A stretch of DNA of 64,000 nt from Bacillus sp. OV166 (GTDB lineage: Bacteria; Bacillota; Bacilli; Bacillales; Cytobacillaceae): NCBI RefSeq assembly GCF_900177675.1, contig NZ_FXWM01000001.1:5961001-6025000 (forward strand). Reading direction: 5' to 3'. Positions 25,886-33,745 of this stretch are shown one piece after another. Below the pieces are notes generated by a model that had not been told where the DNA came from, ran no database searches, and saw only the letters and a list, made by a program, of their open reading frames with translations. Position 1 is the first letter of the stretch; every line of letters begins with the position of its first letter. A program made the translations under genes and the position numbers.

Positions 25886-27055
25886 TTATTTCATCGCATT
25901 TTTTACTGTGTCAGGAGCCTCTGTTCCGTAGATTAACTTCCATTCATCTAATACATTCTCTTTCGTAACTTTGATTGATGGTGAAGCAACATACGCTGGT
26001 GCTTCTTTTCCTATTAGGGCATAGCCGGCAAGGATCGCTTGTGCTACACCTTGGTCATATGGCAGCTGTGCTCCAAGACCTTTAACAATTCCATCTTGTG
26101 CAATCGAGATTGCTACGTTTGTACCTAAGTCAACTGTTGTAACAACTAGGTCATCCCTGCCAGCCGTTCTTGCTGCAGCCATAACACCTTCAGCCGGTAC
26201 ATCCCATGGAGCGAAGATACCATCAATATCATGGTGTCTTGTCAACATAGCAGATGCTACTTCTTCTGCCTGATTTGGACCAGTAATCCCACTTTTTGCG
26301 ACAATCTCAATATTTGGATATTTTTCTTTGATTCTTTTTTCAAAAGCATCAGAACGGTTTTTGGTTACAAAGAAGTTTACATCGTGATACACAATGCCGA
26401 CTTTACCCTTTCCGCCAAGTTTTTCAGCCATAATGTCTGCTGCGGTTGCTCCGTTACCCATGTTGTCACCAGACACAATACTGATGTAATCTTTACCTGC
26501 AACTAAACCTTGTGCAGCACCATCCATGAATACTAACTTTACGCCTTGGGCAACAGCCTTTTTATAAGCTGGTGCGGTAGATACGGCATCAACTGGAACA
26601 GAGATCATAATGTCCGGCTTTTTCGCTAAAACGGTTTCGATATCATTTACTTGCTTTTCCGCTTTGAACTGTGCATCTGTTACAGCAACGATCTTGATGC
26701 CCATCTTCTTAAATGTATCCTTCATCGCACCAACTGCGGCATTCATATAGTCAGTACCAGAGTAGTGCATAACAATCGCCGCTTTATAATTACCTTCTTT
26801 AATCTTCTTTAGCTCATCTTCCGTAAGCTGCAATGTCTTAGCTGAAACGGCCTGTTCTCCGTTCGGCCCTTTATCTTGTACCGCTAAATCAGGAATCTTT
26901 GGATTGATCGTTAATGGTCCTGAAGCTATTTCTGAGTAGTTTTCATTCTTTTTCGTGCTCGCTTGTTCAGATGTAGATTTTTTTCCGCCACACCCTGCAA
27001 GAAAAACACTTAAAACAAGTAACAGTAAAACTGTAATAGAAAAACTCTTTTTCAT
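25886..27055 (-). CDS. Sugar ABC transporter substrate-binding lipoprotein, paralogue D
   Basis: The ATG at 27055, after GTGGGGGTAATCAA, gives 389 residues. Lipobox LAGC (Cys22) is followed by a linker, KGPNGEQAVSAKTLQL, AIVMHYSGTDYMNAA, PVDAVSTAPAYKKA, APWDVPAEG and GLGAQLPYDQG. It is the first gene of the operon with the ATPase and permease, so it is the cognate binding protein. Two LacI-type boxes precede it. Confidence 0.94.
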   Translation of the reverse strand: MKKSFSITVLLLLVLSVFLAGCGGKKSTSEQASTKKNENYSEIASGPLTINPKIPDLAVQDKGPNGEQAVSAKTLQLTEDELKKIKEGNYKAAIVMHYSGTDYMNAAVGAMKDTFKKMGIKIVAVTDAQFKAEKQVNDIETVLAKKPDIMISVPVDAVSTAPAYKKAVAQGVKLVFMDGAAQGLVAGKDYISIVSGDNMGNGATAADIMAEKLGGKGKVGIVYHDVNFFVTKNRSDAFEKRIKEKYPNIEIVAKSGITGPNQAEEVASAMLTRHHDIDGIFAPWDVPAEGVMAAARTAGRDDLVVTTVDLGTNVAISIAQDGIVKGLGAQLPYDQGVAQAILAGYALIGKEAPAYVASPSIKVTKENVLDEWKLIYGTEAPDTVKNAMK

Positions 27056-27175
27056 TTGATTACCCCCACTATAGTAGTTATTTAGTTGAAGCTCGTTATT
27101 TGTCGGTACCACCTTACAATCTATAAGTGTGGCACCACCCCCTTTACAAAAATTAAAGTTTATTGAATTTTGACT

Positions 27176-27189
27176 AGTAATCGTTTACA
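27176..27189. promoter_or_regulatory. LacI-type/cre-like box
   Basis: AGTAATCGTTTACA is one mismatch from cre and close to the local operator. It lies 121 bases upstream of the transporter operon start. Confidence 0.5.
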
Positions 27190-27218
27190 TTTGAGAAATT
27201 TCCTGAAATCCAAAAAAT

Positions 27219-27232
27219 GTAAAGGATTACAT
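27219..27232. promoter_or_regulatory. LacI-type box
   Basis: TGTAAAGGATTACA keeps both outer half-sites. Its centre is 43 bases from the neighbouring box. It lies between the transporter operon and the second lacI gene. Confidence 0.5.
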
Positions 27233-27248
27233 GTCTTTTTAAAAATTT

Positions 27249-28244
27249 TTAAATACTTCTTACCGACTCCCTTACAACCAACTGGTCAGCTAAGATAATT
27301 TGCTCGCGTTTGACTTCCTCTTTGCTGATGAGCTTCATTAGTAATTCCATCGCGTTCTCGCCGATTTCGAATGCCGGCTGTGCAATCGTTGTAAGACCCG
27401 GTTCGAATATGGAGGAAAATTTCAGATTATCAAAACCTAGAACCGAAATATCCTCAGGCACATTAAGACCCTTAGATTTAATCGCTTTAATCACGCCCAT
27501 TGCCATTTCATCGTTTGCAGCGAATATCGCCGTTGGGAGTTGGCCAAGGGCGAAAAACTTCATCATGAGATTAAAACCGCTATCAAATGAGAAGTCACCC
27601 TCTTGGACTAACACGGGGTCAACGATAAGGTTTTTCCTTGCCATCGCCTGATAAAATCCTTTGAGGCGGTCTCGGCTCAACACGATATCGAGAGGTCCAG
27701 TGATGCAGCCAATTCTTTCGTGTCCCAAGTCGATTAAATATTCCATTGCCTTTCTGGCACCACTGATGTTATCAATCGAAACAGTTGGGATGCTAGAGCC
27801 TTCAATATACTCACATGCCAGCACCACCGGAAACCTTCGGGCCACCTCTTCAACAGCTGCTGCATCCATTCTGGCGGTTAATAAAACCATTCCATCTGCT
27901 TTTTTTTGCTGAAGGATGTTTAAATACCCCTTTTCTCTTTCCAAATCATTGCCTGTATCGCCGAGTAAAACCTGATATCCTTTTGCAACAGCGACAGCTT
28001 CAATACCCCTTAACACCTTTGAAAAAAAGGGATTTGTAATGTCCGGGACAACGACTAGGATCGTTTTCGTTTCGAGCCTTCTTAACTGGCGTGCTAAGAT
28101 ATTAGGCTGATAATCCAATGCTTCAATCGCCTTTAACACTTTTTCCGTCGTTGTTTCCCTTACTGTTTCAGGCTTGGTTAATACTCGGGATACTGTTGCA
28201 GTAGAAACATTAGCCCTTTTTGCTACATCTACAATCCCAACCAT
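27249..28244 (-). CDS. LacI/GalR family transcriptional regulator, copy 2
   Basis: The ATG at 28244 follows GAAAAGAGGAC and starts the HTH directly (MVGIVDVAKRANVSTATVSR), giving 331 residues. Upstream in-frame codons lack a ribosome binding site. The effector domain segments LPTAIFAANDEMAMGVIKAIKSKG and DISVLGFDNLKFSSIFEPGL match copy 1. Placed next to the transporter operon and its operators, it is the likely local repressor. TGTAAACGATTACA 39 bases upstream suggests autoregulation. Confidence 0.93.
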   Translation of the reverse strand: MVGIVDVAKRANVSTATVSRVLTKPETVRETTTEKVLKAIEALDYQPNILARQLRRLETKTILVVVPDITNPFFSKVLRGIEAVAVAKGYQVLLGDTGNDLEREKGYLNILQQKKADGMVLLTARMDAAAVEEVARRFPVVLACEYIEGSSIPTVSIDNISGARKAMEYLIDLGHERIGCITGPLDIVLSRDRLKGFYQAMARKNLIVDPVLVQEGDFSFDSGFNLMMKFFALGQLPTAIFAANDEMAMGVIKAIKSKGLNVPEDISVLGFDNLKFSSIFEPGLTTIAQPAFEIGENAMELLMKLISKEEVKREQIILADQLVVRESVRSI

Positions 28245-28282
28245 CTTTGTCCTCTTTTCCTTTACTGTTTCTATACTCAGAT

Positions 28283-28296
28283 TGTAAACGATTACA
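28283..28296. promoter_or_regulatory. LacI-type/cre box before the copy 2 regulator
   Basis: TGTAAACGATTACA fully matches the cre pattern TGWAANCGNTNWCA and also the local operator with one change. Confidence 0.6.
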
Positions 28297-28402
28297 AATT
28301 TGTCGTCTAATCGCCTCCAGACAAGCTTTTTGTCCATTTGACTGTTAATTTCATTCACCCAGAAAGCCCTTTCATTCATTCGAACAAAAAATGCATTTTT
28401 TT

Positions 28403-28443
28403 AAAAAAAATAAGACCCAGTAATTTTTCATTACTGAGCCTTA
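28403..28443 (-). terminator. Terminator of the response-regulator gene
   Basis: On the minus strand TAAGGCTCAGTAAT and ATTACTGGGTCTTA flank a short loop and are followed by a run of eight T. Confidence 0.75.
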
Positions 28444-28446
28444 CTT

Positions 28447-29163
28447 TTACAACGATTTACATTTTTGCAATTCAACTAGCTTATGCTTAGAGACCCTTGC
28501 TGTTTCTTCGTAATTTTTAAAATGTGCTATATACGTTTGACCAGCCACTTCTATTCCTGTTAAATACTGCAAATTAATAATAAAAGAACGATGAGAAACA
28601 ACAAATCGCGAATCAAGGAGCTCTTCGAGATTCGTTAACGCCTCATTTAATTCAATTTTTTTATCAAACGTATGAATGACGGACTTTCGTTCTGCTTTTT
28701 CAATAAAAATAATCTCGTCTAACGGAATAAAGGAATATTGATTGTACTGCTTGATCATTAAATCTTTTTTGACTGGAGCAGGAGGCGGAACCGTGCCGGT
28801 TTGCTTCGAAAGGGTTGCTGCCCGCTCTAAAGCGGAATAAAGCCTGTCCCGTTCAATCGGTTTAACAATGTAATCAATTGCATTTACTCCAAAGGCTTCC
28901 AGCGCGTATTCATCATGGCCTGTGATAAAAATAACCTGCAAGGTTGGCAGAATTTTTTTACACGATTTAACCGCTTCCATTCCGTTCAATAAAGGCATGT
29001 TAATATCAACTAACACGATGTCAGGCTTTTCCATTAACACCTTAATGATTAAATCCTCACCATTTACTGCTTCTCCGACAATTTGATAGTTCGGAACAAA
29101 TTTAATCAGATGCTTTAACAATTTTCTAGATACCGCATTATCCTCTGCAATCAAAACTTTCAT
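28447..29163 (-). CDS. LytTR-type response regulator
   Basis: This 238-residue protein has an N-terminal receiver domain with acidic pocket AEDN, phosphoacceptor Asp53 in IVLVDINMP, and Lys in YIVKPIE. A C-terminal LytTR DNA-binding domain (about residues 135-235) includes FIEKAERKSVIHT and FVVSHRSFIINL. Receivers of this class are phosphorylated by a partner histidine kinase and bind direct-repeat sites. The gene is divergent from the kinase/sugar-binding fusion gene 224 bases away, its obvious partner. LytTR regulators usually pair with membrane kinases, so the soluble partner is unusual. Confidence 0.93.
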   Translation of the reverse strand: MKVLIAEDNAVSRKLLKHLIKFVPNYQIVGEAVNGEDLIIKVLMEKPDIVLVDINMPLLNGMEAVKSCKKILPTLQVIFITGHDEYALEAFGVNAIDYIVKPIERDRLYSALERAATLSKQTGTVPPPAPVKKDLMIKQYNQYSFIPLDEIIFIEKAERKSVIHTFDKKIELNEALTNLEELLDSRFVVSHRSFIINLQYLTGIEVAGQTYIAHFKNYEETARVSKHKLVELQKCKSL

Positions 29164-29295
29164 AAATCATCCCTCATGTAATTGAAGTTTGGTTAAAACT
29201 ATTATCACATCGATTGTTACGGAACCTTTCTACGTATTAACTAGATAATATGTGAGAAAATGATGATAAATAGCCCCTTATTATTTATTTAATTT

Positions 29296-29309
29296 GCAAT
29301 CGTTTACGA
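29296..29309. promoter_or_regulatory. Weak LacI/cre-like box in a divergent promoter region
   Basis: TGCAATCGTTTACG retains the CAATCG core and lies midway between the response regulator and kinase starts. It could tie the sensor system to the sugar regulon. Confidence 0.35.
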
Positions 29310-29387
29310 ACTTTAACTACTAACAGTATAAGACAGTTAATCTAGTTAACAAAGTTTTTTTGAATCGAAAGGGATTGGTGGAGAAAA

Positions 29388-31958
29388 ATGGAAGTCAACT
29401 ATAGGGATAATTTATATAAGGAAGTTCTTCGGACCATGTCCGAATGTGTCATGATTCTTGAAAAGTCGGGGAAAATGGTTGCCTTAAATGAAAATGTAGA
29501 AAAAATACTGGGCATTAAATCAGAGTTCTTAACTAAATCCAGCTTAATGCAACTAGAATATGTTAAAGAAGACGGATCACCATTACCCTATTCCCAGTTA
29601 CCAGGAATAATAACACTTAAGCACGGTATTCCTTTCCATAATTTCATATTGGGTATTAACAACGGGAATAGTTTTATAAAATGGATTTCAGTAAATTCAA
29701 CACCTCTTAAAATTTGTGATAATGAAGAACAGGCTGCCCTTGTTACAATTTCTGATATCACCGAATGGAAAAATACGGAAAATGATTTGATTCGAGCTAA
29801 AGAAGAGGCAGAAAAAGCAAATATGGCCAAATCCGACTTTCTGTCTAAAATGAGTCATGAACTCCGTACACCATTGAATGGAATCCTTGGTTTTGCACAG
29901 CTATTAGAAATGGATGAAACCTTAAATAAAGAACAGGGTGATTTTGTCCAAGAAATTTTAGGTGGCGGAAGACATTTATTAAGTTTAATTAATGATATTT
30001 TGGATGTATCAAGAATAGAGACAGGCCAATTAAAAGTTTCGATTGAAGAAGTTGATCTGCTGACCATTATCAATGAATGTATCAATATCGTGCAACCGCT
30101 GGCCAAGAAAAAAAGAATCAGTATTCATAACCATTTGGATCAATGTCAAACCGTCTTCGTTATTGCCGATCCCATTCGCCTTAAGCAAATCCTTCTTAAC
30201 CTTCTCGATAATGCGATTAAATATAACCGTGAAGGCGGAAAAGTCATTATTTTCTCTTATTTGAAAGGAAACGATCAATTCATTCATTTTGTGGATACTG
30301 GGGTCGGACTTTCAGTTGAAGAATATCAAAAAGTGTTTATTCCATTTTATCGAATTGAAGGGACACTAGAAGAAGGTACAGGCATTGGATTGTCTTTAGT
30401 TAAACAACTTGTCAATCTAATGGGAGGGAATATTAGTGTAATGAGTAATAAAGGAATCGGCAGTGATTTTTGCTTTAGCCTGCCGGTTCCCTATGAATTA
30501 AAGGCTGCTATAAGATGGGGGGAAGAAGTTGAATCTCCTGTCGAAAATGACCATAAGACTAATCATTACTGTTTTCTATACATTGAAGATAACCAGTCAA
30601 ACTTGCACTTAGTAGAGAACATCCTAAAATCTCAACCCTCCTATACTCTTTTATTAGCTCGCACTGGAAAAGAAGGATTAGAAATGGCCGCGAAAGAAGC
30701 AGTGGATTTAATCCTGCTTGATCTTAACCTGCCGGATATCGACGGCTATAAAGTGTTCGACCTATTAAAAACAAATGAACAAACGAAAGATATTGCCGTT
30801 ATTGCGGTTAGTGCGAATGCGATGCCCCAGGATATTCAATATACTTTAGACAAAGGGTTTGATAACTATGTGACAAAACCCATTCATGTAAATGAGTTTT
30901 TGACCATTGTAAGTGAGACGCTAAATAGTACGATTCATCAAAATATTCCTGAACATAGAATTTTAAGCACAGGGCCTCGTGGAGAGGAGGCTGTTTCGGC
31001 CAAAACACTTCAGTTATCTTTGAAAGACTTGAAAAAGCTTAAGGAAAAGAATTATACGGCTGCCATCGCGATGCACTATACAGACAATGATTGGGTAAGG
31101 GCTCAAATAGCAGGATTGGATGCAACTTTTAAGAAAATGGGCATTGAGGTAGCGGCTGTAACAAATGCTCAATTTAAATGGAAAAAACAAGTGGCTGATA
31201 TCGAAACCATTTTAGCCAAAAAGCCTGATATTATCGTGAGTCTTCCTGTAGATCCTGTATTAACAGCAAGTGCCTTTCAAAAAGCATCTCAATCAGGTGT
31301 TAAGCTGGTATTTATGGACAATACTCCAAAGGATTTACAGCCCGGGAAGGATTATGTAAGTGTCGTTTCCGCAGACAACTTTGGAAACGGAATCGAGGCA
31401 GCTGATATTATGGCAGAGAAATTAGGCGGCAAAGGCATGATTGGAGTGATCTACCATGATGCTGATTTCTTTGTAACGAAACAAAGACTAGAAGCATTTG
31501 AAAAAACGATAAGAGAAAAGTATCCTGACATTCAAATCGTTACTCGCAGTGGTTTCAAAAGTCCAGAGGATGGGGAAAAGTTGGCTGCTGCTATGCTTGC
31601 CAGACATCAGGATTTGAATGGAATCTTTGTGGTATGGGGAGTATTGGCTGAAGGAGCATTGGATGCGGCCCGTGCCGCAGGAAGAGATAATTTGGTCATC
31701 ACTACGATTGATTTAGGTGCTACTGCAGCTTTAGAAATGGCCAAAGATGGACTTATCAAGGGATTGGGCGCCCAAATGCCATACCATCAGGGAGTCGCCG
31801 AAGCAATCTTGGCAGGGTATGCGCTGCTTGGCAAACAAGCACCAGCCTATGTAGCTGTCCCTGCTCTAAAAGTAACAAAAGAAAATCTCCTTGACGCTTG
31901 GAAACTGGTTTATAACCAAGATGTTCCGGAAGCCATCCAAAAGTGCTATGATAACTAA
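29388..31958 (+). CDS. Hybrid histidine kinase fused to a sugar-binding-protein domain
   Basis: This 856-residue protein has no signal peptide or membrane helix. Its order is a PAS-like domain (about 8-128), HisKA with phosphoacceptor His157 in MSHELRTPLNG, HATPase (N box LNLLDNAIKYN, about 271-280, and GTGIGLSLVKQ, about 330-340), and a receiver (about 394-508; Asp445 in LLDLNLPD, Lys497). Residues about 520-856 are a full periplasmic-binding-protein-4 domain. This domain begins NIPEHRILSTGPRGEEAVSA, exactly where the mature part of the neighbouring binding lipoproteins begins, and lacks their signal and lipid Cys. The usual VWDVPAEG is VWGVLAEG here and DLGTNVAL is DLGATAAL, so ligand contacts may differ. 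GGTGGAG precedes the ATG. It probably senses an intracellular sugar and signals to the LytTR regulator. Confidence 0.93.
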   Translation: MEVNYRDNLYKEVLRTMSECVMILEKSGKMVALNENVEKILGIKSEFLTKSSLMQLEYVKEDGSPLPYSQLPGIITLKHGIPFHNFILGINNGNSFIKWISVNSTPLKICDNEEQAALVTISDITEWKNTENDLIRAKEEAEKANMAKSDFLSKMSHELRTPLNGILGFAQLLEMDETLNKEQGDFVQEILGGGRHLLSLINDILDVSRIETGQLKVSIEEVDLLTIINECINIVQPLAKKKRISIHNHLDQCQTVFVIADPIRLKQILLNLLDNAIKYNREGGKVIIFSYLKGNDQFIHFVDTGVGLSVEEYQKVFIPFYRIEGTLEEGTGIGLSLVKQLVNLMGGNISVMSNKGIGSDFCFSLPVPYELKAAIRWGEEVESPVENDHKTNHYCFLYIEDNQSNLHLVENILKSQPSYTLLLARTGKEGLEMAAKEAVDLILLDLNLPDIDGYKVFDLLKTNEQTKDIAVIAVSANAMPQDIQYTLDKGFDNYVTKPIHVNEFLTIVSETLNSTIHQNIPEHRILSTGPRGEEAVSAKTLQLSLKDLKKLKEKNYTAAIAMHYTDNDWVRAQIAGLDATFKKMGIEVAAVTNAQFKWKKQVADIETILAKKPDIIVSLPVDPVLTASAFQKASQSGVKLVFMDNTPKDLQPGKDYVSVVSADNFGNGIEAADIMAEKLGGKGMIGVIYHDADFFVTKQRLEAFEKTIREKYPDIQIVTRSGFKSPEDGEKLAAAMLARHQDLNGIFVVWGVLAEGALDAARAAGRDNLVITTIDLGATAALEMAKDGLIKGLGAQMPYHQGVAEAILAGYALLGKQAPAYVAVPALKVTKENLLDAWKLVYNQDVPEAIQKCYDN

Positions 31959-32209
31959 TAAAACCTACAGAGGCTTATAAAAAATGTCTCTTTCCGTAAA
32001 CTTTGATGTTTTCTGTACTAATTTTTGCATACTTTAAAGACTCATTCGGACAGGTTTGGTGAATCCAAGGGCAATCCTCTATGGGACAATACCTCCACGG
32101 GAAACCGGGAAACTGTCCAATAGAAATGCACTATGGTGTTAGACTAAAATACGGACACGATAAATTGGGGATAATGCTAAAATCATCCAATTTAAAGGGC
32201 GTGTTTAGA

Positions 32210-32495
32210 ATGGGAATACATTTTGATAAGGAGTATAAAACTCAAGCTGCTCGATTGGTAGTAGAGGAAGGAAGAAAGACGACTCAGTTGGCTGAGGAAT
32301 TAGATATTTCTCCTAAACCATTGGGAAGATGGGTTAGGATTTATAGAGATCAGAAAGAAACTGGATTATTGGAAGTGGAAATGTACATCCCGATTTGAAG
32401 TTACAAAAAGATTTAGAAAAAAAATTAAGGATCTTGAAGAGGAGAATGAAATTTTAAAAAAGGCGATGCACATCTTCACGAAAAACCCGAAGTAA
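32210..32495 (+). mobile_element. IS3-family transposase OrfA remnant, frameshifted
   Basis: The frame from ATG 32210 (MGIHFDKEYKTQAARLVVEE) has the transposase_8 helix-turn-helix TTQLAEELDISPKPLGRWVR. It then needs two frame changes, near 32375 and 32430, to continue through the coiled-coil DLEKKLRILEEENEILKKAM and end at TAA 32493. OrfB with its DDE domain is absent. Just upstream (about 32045-32123) is another coding-like scrap with GNPLWDNTSTGNRETVQ. This is a decayed insertion next to the kinase fusion gene. Confidence 0.75.
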
Positions 32496-32580
32496 TTTAT
32501 AAGTTTATTTTACGATGAATATAGTCAAAAATCTTACTGTATATGGGTAGCTTTAGTTGAATAAGGATAAATATGAGGAA

Positions 32581-32610
32581 GAGCTCAGTTCAAAGAACTG
32601 TGCTTTTTTA
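32581..32610 (+). terminator. Terminator-like hairpin
   Basis: AGCTCAGTTC and GAACTGTGCT pair with one mismatch and are followed by TTTTTTA. Confidence 0.5.
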
Positions 32611-32621
32611 TTGTAATATAC

Positions 32622-32645
32622 AAAAAGCACCGCAAAACGCGGCGC
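32622..32645 (-). terminator. Terminator of the MurNAc operon
   Basis: On the minus strand GCGCCGCG, TTTT and GCGGTGC form a GC-rich hairpin followed by TTTTTG, 93 bases after the mupG stop. Confidence 0.7.
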
Positions 32646-32737
32646 AATTAATTGTACATATTCACATACATTTTTTAGAGTAAATAAAGGTTTTGTGACA
32701 GGTATCAGAACCTGTTAGGGAAATCCCTTGGTTTTAA

Positions 32738-33745
32738 TCAAACTCGAATTAGTTTTACGATGTGACCCGGTTGCAGGAAGGAAAGCAAAGGTAAATCCGC
32801 CTCCACTACCCTTCCAACCACATTAACTCGCTCATCGGACGGTAGGTCATGAAGCGTGATTTGGACCTCTCCGCGATATCGTCCATAGTGGTCATTATCA
32901 ATCGTTATCGATCCGATTGGCCGTTCGACCGTATTTTCAGAGACGACCGATCCAGAACTTCGTGTATCCATGAACCGGATAACGTCACGGGAAAAATCAG
33001 GGCGAAGCCGGAACTCTCCTGTTTCAAATCCTTCGATTCTGACCGAAACCCGGTGATCACAGTCAAAATCAATTAATCGCTTAAGAAGCTCCTCACTTAC
33101 CTCCGGATCGCCGATATACACATCATCGACACCCGCCTGGAACAACTCCAGCGCCGCCGGATACGGATCAACTTCACGATGCGCTTCCAAGGTGGGCAGC
33201 CCTTCAAACAGAGGGCCGCGTTTCTCACCGTCTCCTGGAATATACGCACTTACTGGAATACCATACCGTCTAAAAAGTTCATTCTGTGATTCAAAGAACG
33301 ATTCAGATAAGCCCGTTTCACGCCTTGGATAGAAATTATGCCAAGCCAGCAGCTGACCAGCCTCTAAGCCGCCCTCAAGGAGAGCACGCACATCTTTCTC
33401 AAACAAAATACTGGCATTGAGAGCAAGTTTGAATTCCTTAGCCAGGGTCAAAATCGTATCATTTTCAAAAAAGTCATCCAAACGCAAACCGATTACTCCT
33501 AAGGATTTTAACGCAGATAAGCTTTCTAAGCCTAAATGGGCAGGTGTTCGTGCCGATACATCCGCATAAACCTCTAATCCAGCTTCTTTTGCTGCTTTAA
33601 GCAACGATTTCGCGCGGGCCACTAAATCTCCTGACTCTTCAGGGATGTGAAGCGAAGTAAACGCCCGCCTCACACCCATTTTTCCTGCGAGCGCAATCCG
33701 CTCTTCTGCTAAAGGGTCATTTAAATAGAAACTAATACCGATCAA
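32738..33745 (-). CDS. mupG: MupG-type 6-phospho-N-acetylmuramidase (DUF871 TIM barrel)
   Basis: This 335-residue protein is of the DUF871/MupG family: an N-terminal TIM barrel (about 1-240, opening MIGISFYLNDPLAEERI, with WHNFYPRRETGLSE) and a C-terminal cyclophilin-like beta domain with RPIGSITIDNDHYGRYRGE. MupG of Staphylococcus aureus cleaves MurNAc-6-phosphate-GlcNAc in the cytoplasm. Here it is the last gene of murQ-murR-murP-mupG and overlaps murP by 4 bases, which supports the same role. Function is by family and context. Confidence 0.85.
   Translation of the reverse strand: MIGISFYLNDPLAEERIALAGKMGVRRAFTSLHIPEESGDLVARAKSLLKAAKEAGLEVYADVSARTPAHLGLESLSALKSLGVIGLRLDDFFENDTILTLAKEFKLALNASILFEKDVRALLEGGLEAGQLLAWHNFYPRRETGLSESFFESQNELFRRYGIPVSAYIPGDGEKRGPLFEGLPTLEAHREVDPYPAALELFQAGVDDVYIGDPEVSEELLKRLIDFDCDHRVSVRIEGFETGEFRLRPDFSRDVIRFMDTRSSGSVVSENTVERPIGSITIDNDHYGRYRGEVQITLHDLPSDERVNVVGRVVEADLPLLSFLQPGHIVKLIRV

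Noticed and set aside
31959..32209. Possible structured RNA with GGACAG/CTGTCC arms
   Set aside because: The pairing is only six bases over a long distance, and the segment reads as a coding scrap next to a transposase remnant.
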